This document shows positions 1 through 11,339 of a stretch of DNA of 64,000 nt, piece after piece (the stretch's first letter is position 1; each line of letters begins with the position of its first letter). The stretch spans positions 1 through 64,000 of the forward strand of contig JNEU01000797.1 of NCBI GenBank assembly GCA_000697475.1, given 5' to 3'. The position numbers and the translations under genes were made by a program. This DNA is from Lichtheimia corymbifera B2541. Taxonomy: Eukaryota; Mucoromycota; Mucoromycetes; Mucorales; Lichtheimiaceae. Below the pieces are notes generated by a model. The model searched no databases. It saw only the letters and a program-made list of their open reading frames with translations, and was not told the origin of the DNA.

Positions 1-116
1 AGAACATCATCAGAAAAGAACATCAGAACATCATCAGAAAAGAACATCAGAACATCATCAGAAAAGAACATCAGAACATCATCAGAAAAGAACATCAGAA
101 CATCATCAGAAAAGAA
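1..116. repeat. 24-bp tandem repeat array
   Basis: The 24-bp unit AGAACATCATCAGAAAAGAA-CATC is repeated almost perfectly at least four times from the first base, so the array continues beyond the window. From 117 to about 480 it decays into related CATCACAAAAGAA and CACATCAGCAAAAG motifs. The period is a multiple of three, so all copies are read in one frame. Confidence 0.85.
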
Positions 117-596
117 TCAGAAAAGAATCAGAAAAGAACATCATCACAAGCATATCACAAAAGAACATCATCACAAGCACATCACAAAAGAACATCATCA
201 CAAGCATATCACAAAAGAACATCAGCAAAAGCACATCATTACAAGCATATCATCACAAGCATATCACAAAAGAACATCATCACCAGCACATCAGCAAAAG
301 CACATCATCACAAGCACATCAGCAAAAGCACATCAGCAAAAGCACATCACGAAGCACATCAGCAAAAGCACATCATGAAGCACATCATGAAGCACATCAC
401 AAGAGAACATCATCACAAAGCACATCACAAAGAACATAATCACAAAGAATATCATCACAAAGAACATCACAAGCGAACATCACAAAAGCATATGGCAACG
501 ACAACGGTTTATGATCTTCCTGCGGCAAAGCAATTTCTATCATCATACAAACAAGGCACTCTCAATGGAACGGACTACTATATCATTATCATGTAA
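3..596 (+). CDS. Partial His/Lys/Ser-rich repetitive ORF, 5' end beyond window
   Basis: One frame stays open from base 3 to a TAA at 594-596, giving about 197 residues with no start codon inside the open stretch. The first part translates as a tandem eight-residue unit (NIIRKEHQ). It then degenerates into H, K, Q, S and T-rich blocks such as KEHHHK and AKAHQQKH. The last 35 residues lose the repeat character and contain VYDLPAAKQFLSSYK before the stop. An in-frame ATG at 375 exists but lies inside the repeat and is unlikely to be the start. I recognise no family. It could be the C-terminal part of a histidine-rich protein, or an open frame that survives only because the repeat unit is a multiple of three and free of stops. 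Confidence 0.35.
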   Translation, partial: NIIRKEHQNIIRKEHQNIIRKEHQNIIRKEHQNIIRKESEKNQKRTSSQAYHKRTSSQAHHKRTSSQAYHKRTSAKAHHYKHIITSISQKNIITSTSAKAHHHKHISKSTSAKAHHEAHQQKHIMKHIMKHITREHHHKAHHKEHNHKEYHHKEHHKRTSQKHMATTTVYDLPAAKQFLSSYKQGTLNGTDYYIIIM

Positions 597-1827
597 CTAT
601 AGTATCGTTGCGAGCATCGTTGAAGGAAGGTTTACTTATGATGGTTATCTATAGGCACAGCCGACAAGTTTGGTGAAGCATGCGTAAGACCCCAAGTATC
701 TAAGGGCGAAAACAGGTCTGGCGAAGGAGCTGGGCTTCATGTAAGACCCTGGGGCGAAAAAACAAGTCTGGCGATGGAGTTGGACATCAATCAATGATAC
801 AACAACAGCAGAGAGCCTGATCACGTATGTATATCAATCAATGCATTACATTTAAATGATGTCTAACTTTGGTGATTTTACTTTAGATGACATATCTCAA
901 TTATCGAACACAAAAGCAAAAGCAAGAAAAACTTTATGCTGGAAGACGAAGTACCACATTAACAACATAGCTAGTATATAGTAGAAATCAAATCTATTCT
1001 TATTTAATTTGACGTGGAATAAACATAATCTACAAAGGACAAGGTGTAGTGTGGCAATGCTCAGTCGGGGATCTCCTTTGAAACACAAAAGGATCATGCA
1101 TTGGCAGGGACTCGCTTCTCTCTTGTGGTGCCAATGAGCAGACGACGTCGTATCCAAGTCCTTAAATAAGATCGGCTATCGCTTCATGCTGCAGCAATGG
1201 GTAGTGTCGCCTTTCTATCCACGCCCATTGACACGAGTGAACAACGCAACGGCTGCGTACGACGACTTGTGGAAGCGATTTGAAGAAGACTAATGACAAG
1301 CTGTAACAAACCAATCAGCATGCAACTATGGCATGAGGCAATAAGGATATCCTCTTAGGGCGCCGTTTCCATACCAACCAACCAAGCTCTATTGTCGTGT
1401 GGATCGAGTTGTTGCCAGGGAGGTGTCCATCATGCAAAGGCTGCATCAAGTTGACAGGGGTGTATTTCACGTGATCCCATGCCGCACACAATCATCAGTC
1501 AACCTATAGAGTTGTACATAGGAGCAGTAGTATCAGTAGTGGATCAATAAATCTCATCTTGCAATGATATCTTCAGCTCAAGCAACTATGTGTGACCCCT
1601 ATCAAGACTACCCAACATGGATGGATTATATATAAGCACCCATTTGTGATAGATGCGCGTGTGTAGCTACCTTCCAACGACGCATCTGTAACCACCACGT
1701 GCTGGCACTCTACTCATCACCTCGCCTATAGTGCTCTTGACACGATCAATTAGTAGCAAACACCTTCACCACGCTTTCTAGTATAAGTAAAACATACAGG
1801 TACCAGTTTCTCGCAACTTTTTTCATA
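597..1827. other. Intergenic, no gene recognised
   Basis: Only short ORFs without recognisable motifs occur here. A pair of similar 40-50 bp blocks (GTAAGACCC followed by GGCGAAAA and CAGGTCTGGCGA) lies at about 682-780 as a degenerate direct repeat. Bases 1,640-1,790 loosely resemble the edges of the dispersed repeats described further right. Confidence 0.5.
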
Positions 1828-2820
1828 ATGAAGCGTGGAGGCTTAATGAGAAGGAAATTGATCAGCATACCCGAGTGCATCTTGTGGGAAAGTTTGAAGG
1901 TCGAGATAGGCAATCTGAAGTTTATGAACCGTCGACCCTGCTTATCTTCTTGTTCGTTCGTCGTCAGATGCTCCCATCAAAAATTCAACAATGAAACGTG
2001 TGATTTTAAAATGAATGGAGTTGACCAGCAGGACTCAGCGAACCTTCTGACCAAGTTTCATGTTCGAGATGTGGAATCCCAAGGTGACTTATACTAATTG
2101 GCATTTCATGATTTTAGACGGATACGGAATTTCCGTCCGTCATAGTAAACCCCACGTTATACCCTACCATTCAAGATTTTTAAATGAAGCGTGAGGTCTT
2201 TATGAGAACGAAATTGATCAGCATGCCTGCGAGTACCTTGTGTGAAAGTTTCATGTTTGAGAAGGAATCTCGAGTCATGGGGCCGTCCAATCTACATATA
2301 ATATCATCCATTCATCGTCGGGCGTCCCCCATTCAGAATTATCATAATGAAGCTCATGGTTTTTATTTGAATGGAGTTGATCAGCGTATCGAAGCCCAGC
2401 GTCTGACCAAGTTTGGCGATCGAGATGGGCAAGCGCGAGGGTGTGCACTATACACCCTACTTGCGCTCCATCCGTCCTATATTTGGGCCGTCCGATTCAT
2501 TGAACCATCATAATGAAGCATACGGTTTTTAAATGAATGGAGTTGATCAGCATGACTCGGAGAATCTTCTTACCAAGTTTCAAGTTCAAAGTCGGCAATC
2601 CCAAGATAATACATACTAAATGACATTTCTTGAATCCGGCCGGTCCCTGGAATTTCCGTCATCATAGTAAACCCCATATTACGCCCTCCCATTCAAAACT
2701 TTCAAATGGAGTGTGGGTTCTTTATTAAGACAAAGTTGATCAGCATACCGAAAAGCATCTTCTGACCAAGTTTGAGGTTGGAAGTATGCAATCTCATGAT
2801 TATGGATTAATTTACAGTGT
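1828..2820 (+). repeat. Array of 160-190 bp sub-repeats (family R1, forward)
   Basis: Each unit starts near AATGAAGCGTG or AATGAAGCATACGG, passes through a core close to TTGATCAGCATG and ends in a block like GAAAGTTTCATGTTCGAG followed by GGCAATCCCAAG. Cores are visible near 1860, 2020, 2217, 2380, 2546 and 2736. Interspersed blocks read GGAATTTCCGTCC and CATAGTAAACCCCA. The units are diverged, so this is an old array. Short ORFs run through it because the unit is partly open, but they carry no conserved domain. Confidence 0.75.
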
Positions 2821-3990
2821 GCATGGATTTGCATGACAGTGCCTGACCTATTTAATTTCCAGCTCTTCCACTCACTCCTTCTTTGCCTCTTCTCCCATTC
2901 TGAACTGTTGCTCCATTCAACTACAACTGCCACCTGCGAACAATTGTCCTGCTTCAACCCATCATGTCAATCCTACAACTGCCTTGATCCGATTGTCTTC
3001 GACTCAATGAGAAGCCCATGGCGTGTGCACCACACTACAACACCCGCGTTTCTTGACACTGTACGTTCTCTTGCACCTCCTACCACGATCAAACGTAAAC
3101 AGCATTCATTCCAGCAGTTTCTATTAGCAAGGTCTTCACTCCATTGTCTCAAACAACGTTCACAGCCTTGTCGCTCTACTACACCACACGCCCTTTACAC
3201 TTCTCTGCCGTGATCCAACGTAGCAGCCGTTGCTATTATCGATGTCTTTTACACCATTGTCTCAAGCTACTTCGGCAACTTGCTTTGATACATACGGGTT
3301 TCAATGGATGCGATACCATATCAGCTATCAAGGACACAGCAATACAAGTAATCTTCATCTGGTTGGACTGCGATGGAAGAAAATGACCAAGAAAGGATTG
3401 ACCAGCAGCTATCACATAACTGTCTTCAACCAACATGGTGGATTTGATGGATGGATGCAATCAAGTACAGTGATGAGATCTCCTGGAATGCTGATTTGGT
3501 ACTTGGAGCGAGCGTCGTCCTCAGGAACTACCACGTGGATACGGCTTAGGATGATGATGGATTGGATGGGATCGACCAAATGGATGATATCTTGGCGAAT
3601 GGTGTTTGACAGCCATGGATGCTATTGGAATACTCAGGTCAATGCATGTAGCAGCTATTTTACAATCATGGATGAAGGATGCTTATGACGGCAGCAGTCA
3701 AGAATACAATGGCACAGTTACCCCTGACAAATCGATGTGACATACTTATCATACTTTCTCGATAAACAACATATACACTACCATGTGCTATTCTTCGACT
3801 TTTCCATTAAATACAACTTATTATCTAAACGAGCATCATGCCATCAGTTCATATATATAAATTGTGGATCACTGGGTGGTTTCTGTATTGAAAGGAGTGG
3901 GGGAATAGAAACTTGAAGGTTGGAAAGCGAGGTTGGATCATTTACATCATCGTATCGGGATGCTTTTGTTCTTTTGTCACAGGTACTAGT
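2821..3990 (+). repeat. Composite repeat unit (family R3), copy 1, broken ORF
   Basis: This stretch matches 13,140-13,640 on the same strand and the reverse complement of 5,080-6,170. Shared blocks include TCCTGCTTCAACCCATCATG, a run about AGCAAGGTCTTCACTCCATTG, and a block with GAAAATGACCAAGAAAG. The 3' part (about 3,379-3,690) corresponds to the 105-residue ORF of copy 2 but is interrupted by stops. The end near 3,890-3,990 (GAAGGTTGGAAAGCGAGGTT) matches the ends of copies 2 and 4. The R1 array lies directly upstream, as in the other copies. Confidence 0.7.
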
Positions 3991-5079
3991 TCATGTATTG
4001 ATAGACGAAAGGCAGGAATGGTTCTCGAACGCTTGCATTGCAAGATATTAATTCGGGAGTGATGATTCCCAACATAGTGCTTGGTTCATTGTAACTTGTA
4101 GATTCACTCTGATCAAGAAAGAACGAGCTGCTGTGATACAACGATTCACGAGTACATGAACGTGCGATGTTTATCTATGATAGCATTCAGCCACGCTAAT
4201 TTATACAACATCAAGAACGAATAAATATGTACGGAATAGTATAACCGGACCTTTCTATGAGCTTTTAGGGGGAAATTATCCATCATGCGCTTTCCACCAA
4301 TAGGATGGACCCTTCCACTCTTTGACCTCTGATGTACGGGATCTTTAACTGCAGTGATGCTCAGCGTATACGCTAACTGAACACCACTCACAACGTACGC
4401 TGGATACAATGCACAAGGGAGACTCTCACGTTGGAGATAAATACATAAAACGCCGTCGCCAACGTTTCCTTCCTTCAACACCACTAGGGTAAAAAGCGCG
4501 TTGACAATACTGTGTCCATCCGTACCCTAAGGTAAGAAGTCGGGAAGAGAGCCTATTGTTTATTCTTCGTCGTTCAATGGTTTATAATACGCATACATCT
4601 CTAAGCTTACAAACGCATGGCCGTGTGAGAGCTACACACTAACGGTCTCAAGCTACATCACAACAATAGGTAATCCCTAAATAGTAAGGTCTGCCTAATA
4701 TGATGGTGTGGTTAACAGGCGTAAATGATTAGTGGATCCAAGACTATGAGCTGTAATGGTATCGTTTGCCTCTAGGATTCGTTCTTATATAAGGCTATAC
4801 ACACAAGGTGGATCATGCTGATAGGGCCGTTGTCATAGGTAAGCATTATGATGTATGTACTTGTGCCACAGAGCTCATCATCTTTCTTAGCCGTAAAGAT
4901 TTAAGCTTACAATGGATCAAGCTTCCGTAACAAGCAGGGTTGTTGGGTACTATTGCTATGGGTTTATTAACATTGAAGATACAAGCGTCTATTTAAACAT
5001 GTATACAATCAGTTATTGGCACTACCCAACGTCTAATCAGCATATGAACAATGAAGCTTTAATGAATGTAATATGACAG
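3991..5079. other. Intergenic between two inverted repeat copies
   Basis: No ORF with recognisable features was found. The segment separates copy 1 (+) and copy 2 (-) of the R3 composite repeat. Confidence 0.45.
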
Positions 5080-6170
5080 AAGGAACAAGAGCGTCTCGAT
5101 ACAATGATGTGGGTATAATCCAATCTCCCCTTCCGGCCTTCAAATTTCTATCCTTCCTTTCCTTCCAGATGCCAACCAGTGGATCACAAAGAATCAGCAG
5201 GTTTCGTTGTGTCTTGGTTGCTGTCGTCATGCATCTTCATCCAAATTTGTAAAAGTAGCTTTTGCATGCATTGACTTGAATGTTGCATTATCATCCATGG
5301 TGGTAAATCCTCTCTTGTCAAAGATATAAGCCCTCGTTTCCATGCCATCCAATTCATCCAATCCATCATCATCCTCAGCCGTATCCACGTGTTCGTTACT
5401 GCTGACGACGAGCCAAGTAGCCAAAGCAACATTCCAGGATTCCACATTACTGCACTGGATTGCATCTATCCATTCATCCATAACCGTTGCGAGTCCAATA
5501 AGAAAGAGCCTCTGTGATCGCTGCTGATATGCTTCCTTTTCCATCCGAGTGTTCGTCTCTCTCTTTCTTGGTCATTTTCAGTGCAGCTTATTGCGGGATA
5601 CTTGATAGCTGATATGGGACCATCTATTAGAAGTCGTATGCATCATTGCGAGTTGCCACACGTAAATAAAGCTGCTTTTATACAATGGCTATCAGCTGCC
5701 CACGTGAAGAGGCCGCAAGTAACTTGAGACAATGGAGACCTGCTAATGGCAGCTGCTGTTACGGGATGGTTGTGGCAGAGGAGCGTGTTGTAGTAGTAGA
5801 GTGACAAGATTGTGAACGCTGCTTGAGACAATAAAGTCATTGCTAATAGTAAATGCTGGAATGAATGCTGTTTCGTTTGATTGTGGCATTGGAGTGTACA
5901 AGACAGTGTGTGCTTTCAAGAAAGGCGTGCACACGCCATGAGCTTGCCATTTAGCTCAAGACAATTGGATCAAGATATTCGTAGCATTGACATGGTGGAT
6001 TGGAAGCAAGGCAATCGTTTGCAGATGGTAGTTGTACTTGAATGGGGGGCAACAGTTGAGAATGGGAGGAGGAAGAGGCAAGAAGCCGAGAGTGGAAGAA
6101 GAGGTGGAAATTAAATAGGTCAGGCACCGTCCGACAGATGCATGCACGCTATGTATAAATTACTCCACGA
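5080..6170 (-). repeat. Composite repeat unit (family R3), copy 2, with intact ORF
   Basis: This is the reverse-orientation copy of the unit at 2,821-3,990. Reading on the minus strand the order is the inverted R1 sub-repeat array (6,170-6,930), the TTTAATTTCCACCTCTTC block, the CCATGTCAATGC-like region, the ORF at 5,544-5,227 and a 3' end near 5,100. It is the only copy in the window whose ORF is uninterrupted. Confidence 0.7.
5227..5544 (-). CDS. Hypothetical 105-aa protein carried by repeat family R3
   Basis: Unrecognised protein that starts MEKEAYQQRSQRLF. It holds a hydrophobic-aromatic block SWNVALATWLVVSS, an acidic block HVDTAEDDDGLDELDGM, and then AYIFDKRGFTTMDD. A second copy at the right edge of the window keeps VALVTWRVVSK and AYIFDERSFTAMD, so part of the protein sequence is shared between copies 58 kb apart. 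The copy at 3.4-3.7 kb keeps the acidic segment but has stops. No catalytic motif, signal peptide or membrane helix is evident. It may be a repeat-encoded protein, or a fragment of a host gene captured by the repeat. Translation is unproven. Confidence 0.35.
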   Translation of the reverse strand: MEKEAYQQRSQRLFLIGLATVMDEWIDAIQCSNVESWNVALATWLVVSSNEHVDTAEDDDGLDELDGMETRAYIFDKRGFTTMDDNATFKSMHAKATFTNLDEDA

Positions 6171-6930
6171 CCTTGATTGCCTCTCTCGAACCTGATACTT
6201 TCACACAATATGCTCTAGGACATGCTGAGCAACTTTGTCTTAATAGCGAACCCACACTTCATTTGAAAATTTCGAAAGGGAGAGCATAATGTGGGGTTTA
6301 CTATGATGGGCGGAAATTGGGAAAGCGCCGGATTTATGAAAAAGTCAGTTAGTATGTAGTTTCTTGGGATTCCCCATTTCGCACTTGAAACTTGGTCGGA
6401 AGGTACTCTCGCACATGCTGATCAACTTCATTCATTTAAAAACCGTATGCTTCATTATGAACATTTTGAATGCCGGGCAGCCCAAATGTAGGGCCAAAGT
6501 AGGTTGGACGCTCCTGCTCCCCGAGATTGCCCACCTCGAACCTGAAACTTTCACACAACATCCTTTCGACCACGCCGAGCAATTTCGTTCTCATAAAGTC
6601 CCCAGAGTTCATTATGAAAACCTTGAATGCCGGGCAGCCCAAATGTAGGGCCAAAGTAGGTTGGACGCTCCTGCTCCCCGAGATTGCCCACCTCGAACCT
6701 GAAACTTTCACACAACATCCTTTCGACCACGCCGAGCAATTTCGTTCTCATAAAGTCCCCAGAGTTCATTATGAAAACCTTGAATGTAGGAGAGACGACG
6801 AAGGGATGGTAACATAAATAGGGTGTACGGCCGTGCGCGCCGATATTGCCCATCGCGACCCCGAAACTTGGTTATGAGGTGCTCTCGGCCATGCTGATCA
6901 ACATCGTTCTCAAAAAGCCTCTACACATCA
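6171..6930 (-). repeat. Inverted array of R1 sub-repeats
   Basis: These are the same sub-repeats as at 1.8-2.8 kb, read on the opposite strand. Minus-strand cores lie near 6224, 6417, 6574, 6731 and 6889 (plus-strand CATGCTGATCAAC or CACGCCGAGCAA). The array precedes copy 2 of the R3 composite unit in the same relative order as on the plus strand. Confidence 0.75.
6471..6784. repeat. Perfect 157-bp tandem duplication
   Basis: Bases 6471-6627 and 6628-6784 read identically, starting TGCCGGGCAGCCCAAATGTA and running through CACCTCGAACCTGAAAC and TCATAAAGTCCCCAG. The neighbouring sub-repeats are diverged, so this duplication is much younger than the array around it. The two ORFs of 94 and 96 codons on the plus strand share their C-terminal residues only because of this duplication. 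Confidence 0.9.
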
Positions 6931-9010
6931 TTATGGAGATTTGGAGATACAGGCACCTTTATGTTTTTACTATAGCGTAAGTGTGATGCTATAGGACAAG
7001 TGGTTTTTGCTCATTCTGAAGTACCTCGACTCTCATAGAGCGGAAGGTGCGCAGGGGCGTGCTTGTGTAACACAGCTCATTTGCATGATACTTCACAATG
7101 AACAAACACCACTTGTTATATAGCATCACGTTTACAGCATATGTAAAACATAAAGGTGCCTGTATCTCTAAACTTTACAATGAAACGTGGGGTCTTCAAT
7201 CGAACAAAGTTGCTCGTCGGGGTGAAGCGCACCGATCCAGCTCGTCGATCCCAGTTTTCGCAATGTCACCACCAGCCAAAGTGGATCTGAGGTCGACCTC
7301 TTGAATTTTTTTTGTCGACGAGGCTGGTGGTGACATTGCGAAATTTGGGATTGGCGAGCTGGATCGTGAAACTTGCACCCAAGGTGCGCTTCACCCCGAC
7401 GAGCAACTTTGTTCGATTGAAGAGCCCACGCTTCATTGTAAAGTTTAGAGATAAATGCACATTTATGTTTTGCATATGGTATAAGCGTGATCCTATATGC
7501 TAGGTGGTCTTTGTTCAGTGTGAAGTACCTTGACCCTGATAGAGCAGAAGATGCGCAGGGACGTGCTTGTGTAACACAACTCATTTGCATGATACTCCAC
7601 AATGAACAAACACAGCTTGTCATATAGCATAATGGTTTCAGCATATGTAAAAACGTAAAAGTGCCTGCATCTAGGACTGGTAAGCTTGATAGCGATACAT
7701 GATTGAGAAGGTGCGCTTAACAACGACGAGCAATATTGCTCTATGAAAGAGCCCATGTTTCATTGTAAAGTTTAGAGATAGATGCACTTTCTCGTTTTCA
7801 CATATGCTGAAAGTGTGATGCTATATGGCAAGTGGTTTATGTTCATTGTGGAGTATCATGCAAATGAGCTGTGGTACACAAGCACGCCCCTGCTCATCTT
7901 CCGCTCTATCAGGGTGAACCTACTTTACAATGAACAAACACCACTTGTCATATAGCATCATGATTTCAGCAATATGTAAAAACGAGAAAGCACATTTATC
8001 ACAATTAAACATGGGCTCTTTCATAGAACAATATTACTCGTCGTGGTGGAGCGCACCTTTCCAATCATGTTTCCCCGATCAAGCTTGCGAATCCTAGATG
8101 CAGGCAATTTTACGTTTTTACATATGCTGAAACCAGGATGCTATATGTAAGTGGTGTTTGTTCATTGCGAAGTATTATGCAAATGAGCTGTGTTGCACAG
8201 GCACGCCCCTCTGCATCTTCCGCTCTATTGAGATCTACCTACTTGACAATGAACAAAGGCCACTTTCCATATAGCATCATGCTTATAGCATATGTAAAAA
8301 CATAAAGGTGCCTGTATCCCTAAACTTTACAATGAAACATGGGCTCTTCAATAGAACAATATTGTTCGTCGTGGTGGAGCGCACCTTTCCAATCATGTTT
8401 CCTCGATCAAGCTTGCTAATTCTAGATGCAGGCATATTTACGTTTTTACATATGCTGAAACCATGATGCTATATGACAAGTGGTGCTTGTTCATTGTGAA
8501 GTATCATGCAAATGGGCTGTGTTGCACAAGCACGTCCCTGCGCATCTTCTGCTCTATCAGGGTCAAGGTACTTCACACTGAACAAAGACCACCTAGCATA
8601 TAGGATCACGCTTATACCATATGCAAAACATAAATTTGCATTTATCTCTAAACTTTACAATGAAGCGTGGGCTCTTCAATCGAACAAAGTTGCTCGTCGG
8701 GGTGAAGCGCACCTTGGGTGCAAGTTTCACGATCCAGCTCGCCAATCCCAAATTTCGCAATGTCACCACCAGCCTCGTCGACAAAAAAAATTCAAGAGGT
8801 CGACCTCAGATCCACTTTGGCTGGTGGTGACATTGCGAAAACTGGGATCGGCGAGCCTGATCGTGAAACTTGGGCAGCATACGCTTTCGACCACGACGAG
8901 CACTTTTGTTCTATGAAAGAGCCCACGTTTCATTGTAAAGTTTAGAGATACAGGCATCTTTATGTTTTTACTATGCTGCATGCGTGATGCTATATGAAAG
9001 GTAGTATTTG
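6931..9010. repeat. Chain of nested palindromes (foldback modules)
   Basis: Two kinds of inverted repeat alternate. One has arms around GCATATGTAAAACATAAAGG and GTGGTGTTTGTTCATTGTGA, with a loop containing CATGCAAATGAGCTGTGTT. The other has arms from CTCTAAACTTTACAATGAA to TCGTCGGGGTGAAGCGCACC and an inner palindrome GCAATGTCACCACCAGCC / GGCTGGTGGTGACATTGC around GTCGACCTCTTGAA. Examples of the second kind lie at about 7,165-7,450 and 8,645-8,950, with the central piece inverted between them. The arm TTTACAATGAAACGTGGGG is a diverged form of the R1 unit start, so these palindromes seem built from R1 units in opposite orientation. No transposase is present. Confidence 0.75.
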
Positions 9011-9920
9011 TTCATTGTCAATCGCCTCTCTTACATTAGAGCCAAAGATGCAGAAGGACTTGAATGGTGTCACAAGCCCAGGGGCAGGAGTTCAAGGATC
9101 GATCCTATTGGCGGAGAGTGCATAATAGATATTGACCCCTATGTGTTTATAGTAAGGTCCGCCTATGATAGCCCATACGACACTTTTTTCAAGTTGAACA
9201 TGATATGGTCAATAAGCCAAAAATGATCACTGCATCCGAAAGTATCTTGTTTGAAAGTGGGTGAAGCGTGAGGCGTATTCATGTCTCGCAAGAAGGTCGC
9301 CCCAGGATGATTTTATTTTAGCTGACAGCAGCAGACAATGACCATTGACGCCAATTATGAAAGGCTTTTAACATTACAAGATGCTTTTCGATGCGCTGAC
9401 CATTTCTGAAATATTAACCATGCCATGTTTGATTGTAAAATCTTTAAGTATTAGTACGAGAGTGGTCTCCTTATTGATGGGAGCGTGATTGGTAGCACAT
9501 GTATGCAAAGTGAAGGACTTTCTTTTTTATCAAGGAAAACATCGAGCATGCTAGGAAAAAGAATGCTTCGGCTGTTGTTGGATCATCATTATCATGGTAA
9601 AGTATAAAATGACACACACTCTTTTGCTATACGTGAGGATCATTCATTTTATTTACGTGTATCTATTAATTGCCTATCATGAGGATGAGGATGAGGATGG
9701 TTGGTGTTTCAGTGGATGGTGTCTGTGGGGAGTAACTGAGTGGCCTCAGTGTAATAGCAGGGGGACGGCAGCTCCACGACTTTAGATCACGCTTCTTTTC
9801 CTTTTTATCCCTCCTCTGCTTTTATCCCCAATTCACGACATCCCGATCAAGGTAATGCATTACAAAAAGTGCTGTTGTTGGTTGTGAGGTACTAATGTAG
9901 TTCTGAACAGGCATTGTCAA
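9011..9920. other. Intergenic, no gene recognised
   Basis: AT-rich sequence with isolated short ORFs. One 63-codon ORF at 9,594 has no features beyond a short ED repeat. No repeat copy is obvious after about 9,020. Confidence 0.45.
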
Positions 9921-11010
9921 GCGTGTCCAGGTGCTGAGAAATGAGCGTGGTTGTCATGGGGATATCGTTGCTGCCTCTTGTTCATTGCTACTCCCGCTCT
10001 ACGCTTGGTGTCAACAGGTACATTCAAAGCCCAATGTTGCAGCCGACCTGGTTCCATTGACGTGTTTGCTTGTATAGAGGGCAACTTTGGTTTCAAGACA
10101 TTGGCTCATTTGGCGTTTTGTTTCGGCTCACCAACACCACACCACGGTTTTCCGGTTTCCAGTAACCAACATCAAAGGGTCTTTGTGTATATGGAAAAGG
10201 CAAGTGCAATGGGACAAACAATGAAAAAGGCGTTTATTGTATATGTGTGCTAATAATGAATTGTATAGGCTTCTTTTGGTCAGGCAGTGCAACGGGTGCA
10301 TCATTATCTCTTTGGGTTCGACTCCCAGCCTGTATCAAGTGGCCGCTGCGTCGCTCTGCACTAGCCAGTTGCTGGAAAAGCTTCTTGGAACGCGGCCAGG
10401 GCTCTAGAGGCCTGCGTTGAGTTGATGGGTCGATGACGATGGGTTGTGGGAGGAGCATGGCCACCCGTGTTGAGGGTAAAAGGGGATTTGCAACAGCTTG
10501 TAGTCGCCCCGGTCGTGGATGTGTTGACATCAGTGCAAACCAACACGCTCTTCTCGTGATAGGCTCGTTCTTTCCCTTGAGGATTTCTTTCATGAGGCGG
10601 AAGGATTGGGATCATTCTTTCTTTGGAGAGGATGAAATGAGAACAACTATGAGCCTGGACTCTACGTAAGTGAGTCCTTCCTTGCCATGGATCGAACTGG
10701 CCTTGCGTGATTCGTGCAGAGCTTTCTCAAAGACAAGGGATCGCCCGACGTTGCTCGTATGGTGGTGATTTGGTTTGTAAATCCTTCTGATTTGCTTTCT
10801 TCCTTAGAGAGGATCGCCTAACGGTATACCAGATCGTCATCGTTCCCGGAATCAGATTGTCTAATTTGGCTCTTTTTTTATTTATAGAGACGACGATTAC
10901 GATGATAACGACCATGACATCCACAACAATGACCATTCTTTTCTACTGATGTGCCTTGGCAAGACATTGGGTGTCGACGACGAGGGACTAGATTGGACGA
11001 CTGGTTGACG
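9921..11010 (+). pseudogene. Possible eroded or unrecognised multi-exon gene
   Basis: Several pieces look coding and are bounded by plausible splice signals, but I could not close one reading frame. Examples are an open stretch ending TGGTGTCAACAG before GTACATTC, an acceptor TTGTATAG at about 10,268, a donor CTCTAC/GTAAGTGAG near 10,668, and a final acidic piece after TTTATTTATAG (about 10,888) that reads DDDYDDNDHDIHNNDHSF and ends GLDWTTG before a stop near 11,007. Different frames look best in different parts of 10,269-10,420, which suggests frameshifts. A weak MEKASF resemblance to small proteasome-assembly chaperones is speculative. It could equally be non-coding. Confidence 0.18.
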
Positions 11011-11339
11011 AGTACGAGTACGATTACGAGGATGAATGATGACGGATTCCCAAGATGGCGATGGTGGCAAGGCAGCAACAAGATAGCAAGATAGCTGGAT
11101 GAAATAAAGCATTGCTTATTTTTTATTACATACGCCCTTGTTGGACTTTGCTAGTAGCTTGTGGATGTACGTAATATAGCTTCGAAGATGGAATAATAAT
11201 AAAGGTGATTCGGTTATTGGTCATGAAAAAAGGATATGGGTTTTGTGAATTGTGATACAATAAGGAGGAGTAGGATGGCCTTGAGAGAGTGATCCCTCCC
11301 ATTGAATCGATTACTGGCTGGCTGGTTTACATATACAAG

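Noticed and set aside
1..480. CRISPR-like regular repeat
   Set aside because: The 24-bp units are directly adjacent without unique spacers, the organism is a eukaryote, and the frame is open. It is a simple tandem repeat.
6364..6853. Several ORFs of about 90-100 codons on both strands
   Set aside because: They are open frames through the R1 sub-repeats and share residues only because of the 157-bp duplication.
10308..10332. tRNA-like T-arm (GGGTTCGACTCCC) with a matching stem around TATAGGCT and AGCCTGTA
   Set aside because: The D-arm and anticodon arm between them do not pair, and no sensible anticodon loop can be drawn.
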